Shown here piece after piece: positions 32,147-39,289 of a stretch of DNA of 41,513 bases (position 1 is the first letter of the stretch; every line of letters begins with the position of its first letter). The DNA is taken from IMG/VR virus record IMGVR_UViG_3300036760_001539, positions 1 through 41,513 of that record; one strand, written 5' to 3'. A program made the translations under genes and the position numbers. The notes under the pieces were generated by a model. It ran no database searches. It was not told the origin of the DNA and saw only the letters and a list, made by a program, of their open reading frames with translations. The DNA is from a virus.

Positions 32147-32319
32147 TTTTGTAATCCGTGGGCCGGGTTCCGCCGCGCCACGAGCGGTGGATCATCCTTG
32201 CGAGCAGCGGGCCGCTGGCACGTATCGCAGGCGACCTGCTTGAGCGTTTTGTCGCGCTGACCGAAGAGGATCTTCTCGGTGACGTGACCCTTGATGCAGA
32301 CGTACTCACGAATAGGCAT
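32143..32319 (-). CDS. Small zinc-ribbon protein, 58 residues
   Basis: ATG at 32319 follows CAGAGGCAGCT, and the stop overlaps the sigma-like start as ATGA. The product MPIREYVCIKGHVTEKIL, continuing to VACDTCQRPAAR, has Cys8, His12 and a CxxC pair, a compact zinc ribbon like the FmdB type. It could be a DNA- or RNA-binding adaptor. Translational coupling to the sigma-like gene suggests a joint role in transcription. Confidence 0.7.
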   Translation of the reverse strand: MPIREYVCIKGHVTEKILFGQRDKTLKQVACDTCQRPAARKDDPPLVARRNPAHGLQK

Positions 32320-32334
32320 AGCTGCCTCTGATAC

Positions 32335-32556
32335 TTAGTCTTCGGGTGAAACGACAGGTCCGGAGCCGCGCTTGTAGGGAATTTTCAGAGAGCCAGCTTG
32401 GAAGTGCGCCGTGTTGGCCCAGTCGTCAATGTCGTTCAGCCAATGGAAGTACCAACGGATCGCGGGCCAGAAGATACGACAGGCGACAAGCATCGCCGGG
32501 ACGACGAGGAACAGGGAGATGAGGATGTAAAGCAAAAAGCCTAAGAGTGTGGACAT
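32335..32556 (-). CDS. Small membrane protein, 73 residues
   Basis: ATG at 32556 follows AGGAGGACACC, a very strong ribosome site. The N-terminal half is hydrophobic (LLGFLLYILISLFLVVPAMLV), followed by a short aromatic segment (FWPAIRWYFHWL) and a soluble tail ending VVSPED. The single long hydrophobic stretch with aromatic border fits an inner membrane protein, perhaps a superinfection-exclusion or lysis factor. No family recognised. Confidence 0.6.
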   Translation of the reverse strand: MSTLLGFLLYILISLFLVVPAMLVACRIFWPAIRWYFHWLNDIDDWANTAHFQAGSLKIPYKRGSGPVVSPED

Positions 32557-32609
32557 GGTGTCCTCCTGCTTAGGCTTTCGGTAGTTAGGAAACGTGTGTT
32601 AGTTAGCGA

Positions 32610-33200
32610 TCAGTCGTTCAGGTAGCAACCCTCGAACTGGTGAACCTGGCCTTTCTTGTCGGTCAGACTGTACGGTGTGCACCAGACCTTGTATTTGCTG
32701 CCGGAGTAAGTCTTGATCTCTGCAAGACGATACTTGAACTCTCGGCTGTTCAGAAGCACGGGCGTCTTGTACTTGGCTTCCGGGTAGGGATAGTCGGGGT
32801 CGGTTCCCACCAATTTCGTGTGTGGGTCGCTCAGGACCAGTTTCGCCAACGCCATGATGGGTTGACAATCCGATGTCGCGTAGTCGAAGTGACGGTCGTC
32901 AAAGCAGGGCGAGTGGTCGGTGATGAAAGTGGTGTCCGCCGGACGTATCTGATTTCCTTCCAGATGCACATCCAGTGATGACGGGCCATGATCGTAGCAG
33001 GAGATTGACGTCCCTTCCACGTAGCAGTACGCATCAAGTTGCTGCCCGTTCACGACAACATGAGCTTCCCCGTCGGGAACGGAGAGGATGACTTCATAGA
33101 CCACGCGGCCCGTGTGGTCATAGACTGGAGGCTCCGCTGGTTTCTTGGCAAACGCCGCGCTCGCCAGGAAGAGGACCAGGATTGCGATTGCTGTTTTCAT
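32610..33200 (-). CDS. Secreted or periplasmic protein of unknown function
   Basis: ATG at 33200 follows AAGGAGCAAAT; the longer frame upstream is rejected. 196 residues. The N-terminus MKTAIAILVLFLASAAFA is a clear Sec signal peptide with a cleavage site of type AFA. The mature part has seven cysteines (YCYVEGTSISCYD, SPCF, SDCQ, KVWCTP, EGCYL), which suggests disulfide bonds. As a single exported gene in the early region it may be a lysogenic-conversion (moron) gene that changes host surface or defence. No family was recognised. Confidence 0.65.
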   Translation of the reverse strand: MKTAIAILVLFLASAAFAKKPAEPPVYDHTGRVVYEVILSVPDGEAHVVVNGQQLDAYCYVEGTSISCYDHGPSSLDVHLEGNQIRPADTTFITDHSPCFDDRHFDYATSDCQPIMALAKLVLSDPHTKLVGTDPDYPYPEAKYKTPVLLNSREFKYRLAEIKTYSGSKYKVWCTPYSLTDKKGQVHQFEGCYLND

Positions 33201-33280
33201 ATTTGCTCCTTGAGCGTACCCTACCGCGTCTCTATGCATAAAGCTATACAATCGAGCAGCCGTCAGTACCGTTCAGCCAG

Positions 33281-33682
33281 TTACTTGCTCGTCAGGTTCC
33301 TGGTGGAGAAGAAGTCGCAGAGGTCAATCTCGTTTGCCATGATGAATCGCGCATAGCGCGAACGGTAGTCGTTGCTGATGGCGAACCGCTCCGTCTTAGC
33401 AATGCCCTCTTGCCAGCGAATGATCTCAGTCAGGAAGCCGATGCCAATCCGCTTGTAGCCTTTCTCACGTGCGATCCGGGCATACTGGACGTACAGGCGA
33501 TAGACCTCAGGGTGCTGGCGATGGTAATCCTCGAACCGCTGCTCGATCGTTCGGGTGTCTACCTTCTTCACGACGGTGTTGGCAGGAGCTAACCGGGGTG
33601 ACGTGTCGTACAAGCTGACGCGCATCTCGTCCCGCACAATCTTGTCCTCACGGTCTTGATCGGTGATGTAAGTGTTCTTCAT
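33281..33682 (-). CDS. Conserved phage protein of unknown function
   Basis: 133 residues, ATGA junction with the upstream gene. The patterns RFEDYHRQHPEVYRLYVQYAR, KRIGIGFLTEIIRWQ and SNDYRSRYARFIMANEIDL, with FFSTRNL near the end, belong to a small family that recurs in tailed phages and prophages. Members often lie in early gene clusters. The basic and aromatic helix suggests nucleic acid binding, but its function is unknown. Confidence 0.6.
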   Translation of the reverse strand: MKNTYITDQDREDKIVRDEMRVSLYDTSPRLAPANTVVKKVDTRTIEQRFEDYHRQHPEVYRLYVQYARIAREKGYKRIGIGFLTEIIRWQEGIAKTERFAISNDYRSRYARFIMANEIDLCDFFSTRNLTSK

Positions 33683-34077
33683 GCTGCCTCAGGAGGTCGC
33701 CGGGTACTGATCGCGCCGCGTGAGCGACGAAGGACCTGATTTGTATTTCCCCGTGCGACCTCTGAACCAGGTTCTGTAGTTCTAATACTTGCCGCATTAG
33801 CGATCCCAGCTTGACAGGCAGCACGTGACTTCGCTCTCCAAGCCGGATCACAGTACCGCCGTTTCATCTCGCAGGAGAGGCAGCGGGTTGACTTGGCGAG
33901 GATCCACCGTAGGCCGCACGCACACTTCTTGAACTTGGGTTTCACCGTTCGCTCCTTCAATTGCTTCTTCAGGTCGGCATTCTCCTCGAGGAGTTCACAC
34001 CAATTCGCGTACACGGTGTTCAGCGCGAGGATTGCCCGCTTGTACCGGGTGTAGGGAACCGGAGGCAGGGTCTTCAC
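33679..34077 (-). CDS. Zinc-finger-like hypothetical protein
   Basis: 132 residues; GTG at 34077 overlaps the preceding stop as GTGA. An N-terminal helix with coiled-coil character (LNTVYANWCELLEENADLKKQL) is followed by two cysteine pairs, CACGLRW and RCLSCEMKRRYC (residues about 53-76), probably one zinc site, then a basic tail. A DNA-binding early protein is plausible. The following gene overlaps as ATGA, so it is part of the same early operon. Confidence 0.5.
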   Translation of the reverse strand: MKTLPPVPYTRYKRAILALNTVYANWCELLEENADLKKQLKERTVKPKFKKCACGLRWILAKSTRCLSCEMKRRYCDPAWRAKSRAACQAGIANAASIRTTEPGSEVARGNTNQVLRRSRGAISTRRPPEAA

Positions 34078-34286
34078 TTGGTCACCTCTCTGGTGTCAGG
34101 AAGATCTGCTATCTTCTCTAACCAATCCAGAAGAACCACGGTGGTCATGTTGTGGGCAGACGCAAGATGCTGACCGAGTTCAATGAAGGCATTGTCCCGC
34201 GCCGGACCGTTGTAACGTCGTCCATTACGAACTGGGCCGCCGAAGGGCAGCGAAGACCAACCGCATTTTGAGCATGTGACTCTCAT
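34074..34286 (-). CDS. Small C2H2-type zinc protein, 70 residues
   Basis: 70 residues, one base after the replication protein stop. Cys5 and Cys8 (CSKCGW) pair with two histidines in LGQHLASAHN (about 39-46), giving a zinc-finger-like C2H2 arrangement. The C-terminus is a helix (TTVVLLDWLEKIADLPD). It follows the replication protein directly and could help DNA replication or regulation. No family recognised. Confidence 0.5.
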   Translation of the reverse strand: MRVTCSKCGWSSLPFGGPVRNGRRYNGPARDNAFIELGQHLASAHNMTTVVLLDWLEKIADLPDTREVTK

Positions 34287-34287
34287 A

Positions 34288-35097
34288 TCAATCGTCCAGA
34301 TCGAATGCTTTGGACTTGCACGCGACGCCCGTCTTGCGAACCGTCGCCGCCTTCACGCCGCACACAAGGCAGGAGTCGCACCCGAGCGGGTTGTCCGGGT
34401 TGTCCCAGTCGTGCAGAAGGAGTGCCACCTCGGGACCAACTTCAATGACTTCCTCCAATCCCTCAATTTCTATGTCCGGCTCGGACGCGGGCGGAATCAC
34501 TCCTGGCTGCGCCGCTGGTTGAACAGAAACCTTCGGGGACGACCGGGGTTGGTGTTGTTCGTCGTTACCTGTCTGCTCAAGTTCTGTCAATGCGTCGCCA
34601 GAGGTTTTCGCCAGATAAGCCTGATAAGCCAGAGGGGGTAATCCATTACCTGATTGAGCCATTCTGTTACCTGACTGGACGGGTTTGTTACCTGACTCGG
34701 GCTGGGCTGTTACCTGACTGAAATCACTCAGGTAATCCATTACCTCAGTTAACCCGTTACCTGACAGGCGAACCCCGAAGGTGAATCGGATGCCCATCTT
34801 GAATCGTTCCCACACGACCAACTCGTACTTGTCGCGCATCTGCTTCATCCGCCATTTGGCCGTCTCGTAATCCACTCCGCAGAACTCTGCGATCTGTCCA
34901 TAGGAGATTGTTCCGTGGAATGACACGATACCGTCGGTGACGTCGTCCTTCTCCAGGAAGTTGTTGCTGTGTGCCCACAGCGCGGCAACGGTGGAGCGAA
35001 CGTACTCTACAGGCGGAAGAGAATCCATCACGCCGCGCAACAGCAGCTTGGGGTTGACGTAGTCACGCGGTTCCTTAGCCACGGGACACCGCCGCAT
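34288..35097 (-). CDS. Winged-helix replication protein
   Basis: 269 residues; ATG at 35097 overlaps the preceding gene by 23 bases, and GTG at 35082 is an alternative, neither with a strong ribosome site. Residues about 55-105 (FHGTISYGQIAEFCGVDYETAKWRMKQMRD, in two halves, then YELVVWERF) form a winged helix-turn-helix, typical of phage replication initiators and replisome organisers. Residues about 110-178 are low-complexity (SGNxxxQSGN units), encoded by the iteron-like repeats, then a Pro-rich linker and a C-terminal zinc pair (CDSCLVCGVK). The arrangement of a DNA-binding domain plus iterons inside its own gene parallels lambda O. Confidence 0.65.
   Translation of the reverse strand: MRRCPVAKEPRDYVNPKLLLRGVMDSLPPVEYVRSTVAALWAHSNNFLEKDDVTDGIVSFHGTISYGQIAEFCGVDYETAKWRMKQMRDKYELVVWERFKMGIRFTFGVRLSGNGLTEVMDYLSDFSQVTAQPESGNKPVQSGNRMAQSGNGLPPLAYQAYLAKTSGDALTELEQTGNDEQHQPRSSPKVSVQPAAQPGVIPPASEPDIEIEGLEEVIEVGPEVALLLHDWDNPDNPLGCDSCLVCGVKAATVRKTGVACKSKAFDLDD
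34565..34766 (-). repeat. Iteron array, probable phage replication origin
   Basis: The 11-mer GTTACCTGACT or a close form (given on the plus strand) starts at 34565, 34645, 34666, 34687, 34709, 34739 and 34756, with an inverted copy at 34726. Copies 34645 to 34709 are spaced 21, 21 and 22 bases, two helical turns. They lie inside the replication protein gene and cause the SGNR-type repeats. Direct repeats with helical spacing inside the initiator gene are the layout of lambda-type origins. Confidence 0.7.
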
Positions 35098-35338
35098 CGC
35101 GTTTGGTTGTGGACATCACGCCGCTGGCGTAGCGAATGTGATCTAGAAGAGTCTTGCGCTCATTTCTCTCTGACCAGACAGCCGTTCGGGATATGCCCTT
35201 CTCTACGGTCGCCACGTCGTACATGGACAACCAGATGAGGAACTGACGCTGGGAGGGGACGAAGTCAACGCCGCCTACGAGAGCCTTCCAAAGTTCAATG
35301 AGAGGTTGGGATTGTTGAGTCAGGCTTGCGACATCCAT
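35075..35338 (-). CDS. Small early protein of unknown function
   Basis: 87 residues, start ATG at 35338 after AGGAGCACCAT. It has helical regions (LTQQSQPLIELWKALVGG, RQFLIWLSMYDVATVEKGIS) and a basic C-terminus with AVWSERNERKTLLDHIRY. It overlaps the replication protein gene and starts that operon, so a role in replication control is plausible. The middle could be a helix-turn-helix (VEKGISRTAVWSER). No family recognised. Confidence 0.55.
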   Translation of the reverse strand: MDVASLTQQSQPLIELWKALVGGVDFVPSQRQFLIWLSMYDVATVEKGISRTAVWSERNERKTLLDHIRYASGVMSTTKRDAAVSRG

Positions 35339-35399
35339 ATGGTGCTCCTATCTTGTCCTGCTAATTTAAGGTGCCGCTTGTTGCTCAATACCCTGATTC

Positions 35400-35419
35400 A
35401 CGAAGTCCGCAGACTTCGT
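35400..35419 (-). terminator. Perfect hairpin between small early genes
   Basis: ACGAAGTC, four-base loop, GACTTCGT: an eight-pair perfect stem between the 60-residue gene and the next operon. No U-rich tail follows, so it could be an attenuator, an RNA processing site or an operator rather than a terminator. Confidence 0.4.
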
Positions 35420-35454
35420 TCATTAGCGATCTACTGACGCGGGCCGGGGATCAG

Positions 35455-35637
35455 CTATTTGCTGATCTTCACCACTCCCTGCGCGTCGGGCCGCCCGAGC
35501 CGCATCCCCGCCAGCTTGACCAGGCGACGCAAATCCGCCGCTGAGATACTCCGCCGTCCCCTGGACATGGAACCTGCATAGATCACGATTGGCTCCGTCA
35601 AAGGGACCGGGTGGCTGAATTTCTTTGTCTTCGTCAT
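35455..35637 (-). CDS. Small protein, unit C of a duplicated gene-leader set
   Basis: ATG at 35637 (60 residues) follows ATGGAGGAAGACGCT, so GGAGG is the ribosome site; the first ATG of that string is not preferred. The product MTKTKKFSHPVPLTEPIVIY..., with RGRRSISAADLRRLVKLAGM, has a basic centre and helical C-terminus. It shares leader and start layout with the gene at 35702-35875 but not the C-terminus. It might be a DNA-binding or anti-repressor-like peptide; function unknown. Confidence 0.5.
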   Translation of the reverse strand: MTKTKKFSHPVPLTEPIVIYAGSMSRGRRSISAADLRRLVKLAGMRLGRPDAQGVVKISK

Positions 35638-35647
35638 AGCGTCTTCC

Positions 35648-35712
35648 TCCATGTAGGCAAATACCAAGCGTTTGAGACTTCCCCGAATTCGCGGGCGGAC
35701 TTTATTTCCGCC
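35648..35712 (-). repeat. Repeated leader, copy 1, with hairpin
   Basis: About 65 bases closely match 35886-35949: an inverted repeat GGCGGA/TCCGCC (35694-35712), a GGGGAAGTC block, then a TTGGTATTTGCCT and ATGGAGGAA block ending just before the small gene's start. The stop codon of the previous small gene falls inside the hairpin. It could control translation of the gene that follows. Confidence 0.7.
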
Positions 35713-35875
35713 TGGGTTTGGGCCGGGGTGGGATCGTTTCCCATCCTTGTTTCTCCAACCGTTCGGCAATGGCGCGGCCCATCCCCGTGTCCGGTATCCA
35801 CAGTTCTGTGCTGGTAGGGGTAGTAATCCGGCAGGGTGTCGTGGGCTTGTTGGTGGTTGTATCCTTTGTTTTCAT
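35702..35875 (-). CDS. Small protein, unit B of a duplicated gene-leader set
   Basis: ATG at 35875 (57 residues) follows ATGGAGGAAACAAAC. The product has a Thr/Pro-rich N-terminal half and a C-terminal part TELWIPDTGMGRAIAERLEKQ ending in Pro/Arg/Lys residues. The segment TELWIPDT reappears upstream at 35945-35990 in the remnant of an older unit, and the whole leader-gene unit is repeated downstream. It appears to be a product of tandem duplication. Function unknown. Confidence 0.5.
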   Translation of the reverse strand: MKTKDTTTNKPTTPCRITTPTSTELWIPDTGMGRAIAERLEKQGWETIPPRPKPRRK

Positions 35876-35885
35876 GTTTGTTTCC

Positions 35886-35949
35886 TCCATGAAGGCAAAT
35901 ACCAACTGGTTGGGACTTCCCGAAATTCGCGGCGGACTTTATTTCCGCC
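35886..35949 (-). repeat. Repeated leader, copy 2, with hairpin and upstream remnant
   Basis: Same element as at 35648-35712, with the GGCGGA/TCCGCC hairpin at 35931-35949. Directly upstream (35945-35990) lies a fragment that would encode TELWIPDT, the same sequence as in the gene downstream, joined abruptly to the hairpin. This is what a tandem duplication followed by an internal deletion would leave. The rest of the gap up to 36026 shows no gene. Confidence 0.65.
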
Positions 35950-36026
35950 GTGTCCGGTATCCATAGTTCTGTGCCTACGAAGGCCACTCGAAAACGGATG
36001 TAAGTTGTTGAAGGGGGGAGGGTAAT

Positions 36027-36047
36027 GGGGCGGTCGTTAGCCGCCCC
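36027..36047 (-). terminator. GC-rich hairpin after a small early gene
   Basis: GGGGCGG, seven-base loop, CCGCCCC. It lies about 90 bases after the stop codon at 36133 and before the duplicated leader region. A U-tail is not present on the coding strand, so termination is uncertain. A second, weaker hairpin (36110-36132) adjoins the stop codon. Confidence 0.35.
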
Positions 36048-36132
36048 GTTGCGTTGCGTCCTTTAGGGAAGGGTCAGCCAGGGACAGGTTGGGGGAGGGG
36101 TTTACGAGGACCGGGGAGGTTCCCGGCCCGGT

Positions 36133-36402
36133 TTAGTACTCCTCGGGGAGCAGCAGGCAGGTAGACGATCTGTCGGCTTCGGTGATAATCCAGAACCGCG
36201 TGCCGTTGCTCATCCTGTAGGCCGATAGGAGCCGCTCTCCGTGGATAAGAGCGAGGTCGTTGGCGACTGAATCCTCCGCGTTGACCTCGCCCCAGTCACC
36301 GCTCCAGTGCCGAATGAGAAAAGCCAGCGGGTCATCGCCGCTGGCCTTGAACTCCTCCAACACACCGGGCGTCGCTACAACTTGCCCGAAGCTGCCGCTC
36401 AC
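36133..36402 (-). CDS. Small conserved element-borne protein, unknown function
   Basis: GTG at 36402 overlaps the upstream stop as GTGA and follows GGAGGCGAA, so it is preferred over a GTG at 36423; 89 residues. The C-terminal pattern RHWSGDWGEVN, then LLSAYRMSNGTRFWIITEADRSS and LLLPEEY is one I associate with small proteins common on plasmids and integrative elements, with no established function. It forms a two-gene operon with the upstream gene. Confidence 0.6.
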   Translation of the reverse strand: MSGSFGQVVATPGVLEEFKASGDDPLAFLIRHWSGDWGEVNAEDSVANDLALIHGERLLSAYRMSNGTRFWIITEADRSSTCLLLPEEY

Positions 36403-36812
36403 TTCGCCTCCAGCGCGGCCCACTGATCCTTCACACGAGCCGGGTTGTCAGCGAACTGCTCACACAGTTCCTGAGGTGATACACCCAAGCGTTCGGCGCG
36501 GCTGACCCAAGACAGCGCGTAGCCAGACTTGCCGAAGCACTTCACTACCGCATCCTTGCTCGGGCGTCCAGCCAGGACGTGGTAGGCCGCGCCCTTGGCG
36601 ACCAGCGAGGCGTTCTTCGCGGGCAGCTTCGGAGCGGGAGCCTCTACAACATCGTGCGCGGCTGCGGACTTGAAGTCTTTGGCGGGAGCGGGAGCCTTCG
36701 TCTTGCGACTCTTCGCATCCTTGTTCAAGAACTTCAGGGCAGACTTGCGATTGACCCCACGGGACTCCATCACAGCGTTGACTTGCTCTGTCGTGAACTT
36801 TGACTTTGCCAT
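36399..36812 (-). CDS. Basic protein of unknown function
   Basis: 137 residues, ATG at 36812 after ACAGGAGAGAAGCAA. The first 30 residues (TTEQVNAVMESRGVNRKSALKFLNK) could be a helix-turn-helix; the middle is Ala/Pro/Lys-rich (TKAPAPAKDFKSAAAHDVVEA), and the C-terminus has LAGRPSKDAVVKCFGKSGYALSWVSRAERLGVSPQEL, another possible DNA-binding helix pair. It is the first gene after the terminator of the methyltransferase/ATPase cassette. A regulatory DNA-binding protein is plausible; no family recognised. Confidence 0.5.
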   Translation of the reverse strand: MAKSKFTTEQVNAVMESRGVNRKSALKFLNKDAKSRKTKAPAPAKDFKSAAAHDVVEAPAPKLPAKNASLVAKGAAYHVLAGRPSKDAVVKCFGKSGYALSWVSRAERLGVSPQELCEQFADNPARVKDQWAALEAK

Positions 36813-36847
36813 TTGCTTCTCTCCTGTTGACTAAGTAGTAAACAACT

Positions 36848-36869
36848 GAGGCGAACCATAGCTCGCCTC
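36848..36869 (-). promoter_or_regulatory. Inverted repeat upstream of a basic early protein gene
   Basis: GAGGCGA, eight bases, TCGCCTC lies 36 bases upstream of the ATG at 36812. It could be an operator in the leader of this operon, or a hairpin in its transcript. A TTGTTT...TTAGTC region between it and the gene resembles promoter elements weakly. Confidence 0.35.
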
Positions 36870-36948
36870 GGAGAGATCGCCAAATGATATTTTTGGTGGT
36901 TGGGTAGCTTCAGTACTTGGGTGGGGTTACTTCATCCCTACAACTAAA

Positions 36949-36981
36949 AGCAGCCTTCGTACTCGATACACGAAGGCTGCT
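36949..36981 (-). terminator. Rho-independent terminator after the ATPase gene
   Basis: AGCAGCCTTCGT, nine-base loop, ACGAAGGCTGCT followed by TTTTAG on the minus strand: twelve perfect pairs and a short U-run, 20 bases after the ATPase stop. It ends the methyltransferase/ATPase operon and insulates the small early genes downstream. Confidence 0.85.
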
Positions 36982-37000
36982 CTTAGCGACGGGGTAGGTC

Positions 37001-39289
37001 TTAGATTTCTGCGGCGGCTACAGCCTCGGGTTCCATCTGGACTTCACGCGCAGCAAACAGAGACGACATCATCGCGATGCGTATGCGCTCTTGCCGCTCC
37101 CGCTCTTCCGCCACTTCGGCGTCCTCTTCTTTGCGCGTAGTCCCTTCCGGTTGCTCAGCCGCTTTTTGTTGATCTTGGTAGTGAAGCAAGGAATGTACGA
37201 TCAACCAAATCTCATACCGTTTCGTGAATGACTCTGCCAGTGCGACATCCCTGTTCTCAAACACGGCCCGCTGGTTTGCAAACTTGGGAAACGCCGTTGA
37301 GTAGCGAACCACCAACGTTCCTTGCTCCATCTCCGCTTCTGAGGCAATCAGTGCTACATTCTCCGGCCAACCTAGGTCTGTCCAAGCAGGAGTCTCGGGA
37401 TCAATCGGCTCTGGTCTGAACGGCGGTATCGTAATCTTCTGGTCGGCAGGCTTTGCTTCTGGAACTTCAACGATCTTGTAAGGTCGCTCATCCACGAGTA
37501 CAGGCAAGCCGGGTCGTGTTAGTTCCACACGCAGGACTCCCGAGTGCCCGACCTGTGCATTATTGGCAGCCTCGATCACGGCGCGCATTCGTCCGGCTAC
37601 GAGAGCAGTAGAACCGCGCAGAATCAGTTGGTCGCCTACAACGAGGTTGATGCGTGAAGCAGAGGGATTGTTCGGATTGTGATACGTGCTGTTCGCGTCC
37701 GTTACGATTCGGACGTAGCGTCGTTGTTCGGCATAGAAAGTGATCGGATGATCTTCATCCCAAACGAAGCGGATGTATGTCGGAGGCTCGTGTAGTTCAA
37801 TCGGCGTTGGCTTGGGACGAGGCTTAGGCGGGTTGGCAGGGTGGTTGGTCGGCGTCCCGGTGCCCTTGGTCTCGCCTCCGGTCGTCTGGCCCATATCAAG
37901 CCCGTGAATCTTCATCAGACGAGCGACCTCGGACTGCATTTGCTGGATGGCATTCTCATCTCGCTCGTGCATACCCCGATGCTTGGCCTCTTCGTTCAGC
38001 TTCGCGAGTACGTCGTCAGACTTGAGAGCCTTCACCATTTCCTGCTGAATCATTTCGCGAACTTTGACTTCACGCTGCGTCTCGCGACTGGAAACGAACA
38101 ACTGCCGCTTTGATGTCGGACTAAGGTTGTTGCAGTCAATGTGGCAAATGAGTCGCGTAGTCAGGAATGGAAGCTCCGCCTCCTTCCTTATCAGCAGCTG
38201 TGAGAACTCGCCTTGGTTCTGTCCGTTGAGCGTGAGGACGATTGGCTTGGCAGGATTGACGAAGGCCGCGTTGGGCTTCTTGTTGGCCTTATCCGAGTGT
38301 GTCAGCACCCAATATTCAATTCCGACTCGTCCAAAATCGCCCAGTGAGACGTTGAACATCGGAACGCTGTGGGCCAAAGCTGGACCGCTGGTCTTTTCAT
38401 CCCCGTCATCAGTCGCGCCGTTGAGCGCATTACGAGAACCCTTGATGACGCGGCGGTAGTCGTTGACGCGATTGTCAAACCAAATCGGCATGACCGGGTC
38501 AAAGAGAGTCGTGTTCAAGCTGCCGTAAAGACTGTTCGGACCAACTGGTGAGGAATAGCCTGTAAGGTCGTAACCGAAGTGCCGCACCACCGTGCCCTCG
38601 GGGAACTCCTGGGCGTTGAGATCAGCCTGGGGCAATTCGCCGTTCTGCAGGACGAGATAGACGTAGTGCCCGATCTTGTATTCGTCCGGCGGAAGGTCAA
38701 GGAACTTTACGAGAGTGAAGCCTACTGGCTGATCCTTGTACCGACTCGCTACTAGCGTGTAGCGACAGAAGGAGAACGTCGTAGAGCCGCCCTGACCGTA
38801 TGCGCCAGCAAGGTAGTGCTTCTGTAGTTTGTTGCTTTCGTTCAGACTCAAAATCGTCTTGGGCATGTCCTGCGGTGTCATGCCGATGCCACGATCCCGT
38901 ATCTCAAGGATTCGGCTTTCTTTACCCTCACCCGCTTCCAGCTTGATCGTTACCTTCTGCGCGAGGGCACGACGCTGTGCGGGAGTCAATGAACTCAAGC
39001 CGTTTTCGGGGACGCCCAACCACGCAACCGAAGCCTCCAGCGGAGAGCGACAGACAGGTAGGCCGCCGTGGCGTTCATGCTCGAGTTCGAGCACGCCGTC
39101 AATGCCATTGGTGAGTCGTTCCACGGCGGAGCGGGCTGGGTCAGCAGATAACTCAATCGTGCCGCGATTGTTTTCGCGACCTAATGCCTTCCATCGGGTG
39201 TTGGTAGCTTGGAAGGTTCGCAGAGCAGTCTCAACGTCAGCAACCGAGTTGGCGGATGCAAGAGCCTTGTAAAACTCAACAGCGGTCAT
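37001..39289 (-). CDS. GHKL-type ATPase (gyrase B/Hsp90/histidine kinase/MutL fold) coupled to a methyltransferase
   Basis: 762 residues; ATG at 39289 overlaps the methyltransferase stop as ATGA. The N-terminal ATP-binding Bergerat fold is evident: N-box SAVERLTNGIDGVLE (Glu57, Asn61, Asp64), G1 box IRDRGIGM (132-136) and G2 box GAYGQGGSTTF (162-172). The middle contains DCNNLSPTSKRQLFVSSRE, then a helical region (about 430-470) and a Pro/Lys-rich linker; the rest is beta-rich and ends in a long charged helix (EEDAEVAEERERQERIR). No nuclease or kinase His motif is seen. Similar ATPases, MutL/MORC-like, occur with DNA methyltransferases in restriction-like systems. I infer ATP-driven clamp action on DNA, guided or restrained by methylation. 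Confidence 0.75.
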   Translation of the reverse strand: MTAVEFYKALASANSVADVETALRTFQATNTRWKALGRENNRGTIELSADPARSAVERLTNGIDGVLELEHERHGGLPVCRSPLEASVAWLGVPENGLSSLTPAQRRALAQKVTIKLEAGEGKESRILEIRDRGIGMTPQDMPKTILSLNESNKLQKHYLAGAYGQGGSTTFSFCRYTLVASRYKDQPVGFTLVKFLDLPPDEYKIGHYVYLVLQNGELPQADLNAQEFPEGTVVRHFGYDLTGYSSPVGPNSLYGSLNTTLFDPVMPIWFDNRVNDYRRVIKGSRNALNGATDDGDEKTSGPALAHSVPMFNVSLGDFGRVGIEYWVLTHSDKANKKPNAAFVNPAKPIVLTLNGQNQGEFSQLLIRKEAELPFLTTRLICHIDCNNLSPTSKRQLFVSSRETQREVKVREMIQQEMVKALKSDDVLAKLNEEAKHRGMHERDENAIQQMQSEVARLMKIHGLDMGQTTGGETKGTGTPTNHPANPPKPRPKPTPIELHEPPTYIRFVWDEDHPITFYAEQRRYVRIVTDANSTYHNPNNPSASRINLVVGDQLILRGSTALVAGRMRAVIEAANNAQVGHSGVLRVELTRPGLPVLVDERPYKIVEVPEAKPADQKITIPPFRPEPIDPETPAWTDLGWPENVALIASEAEMEQGTLVVRYSTAFPKFANQRAVFENRDVALAESFTKRYEIWLIVHSLLHYQDQQKAAEQPEGTTRKEEDAEVAEERERQERIRIAMMSSLFAAREVQMEPEAVAAAEI

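Noticed and set aside
32034-32309. 91-residue frame on the minus strand
   Set aside because: It shadows the zinc-ribbon gene and the start of the sigma-like gene; Ser/Arg-rich composition without ribosome site.
34565-34766. CRISPR array or transposon ends at the 11-base repeats
   Set aside because: The units are too short, the spacing follows two helical turns and they lie in a coding frame of a DNA-binding protein, so iterons fit better.
35694-35949. CRISPR-like short repeats with spacers
   Set aside because: Only two leader copies with a gene between them; not a regular array.
35634-35987. 117-residue frame covering the duplicated leaders
   Set aside because: It runs through hairpins and both leaders in a frame that ignores the ribosome sites; only its start preserves the remnant of an old unit.
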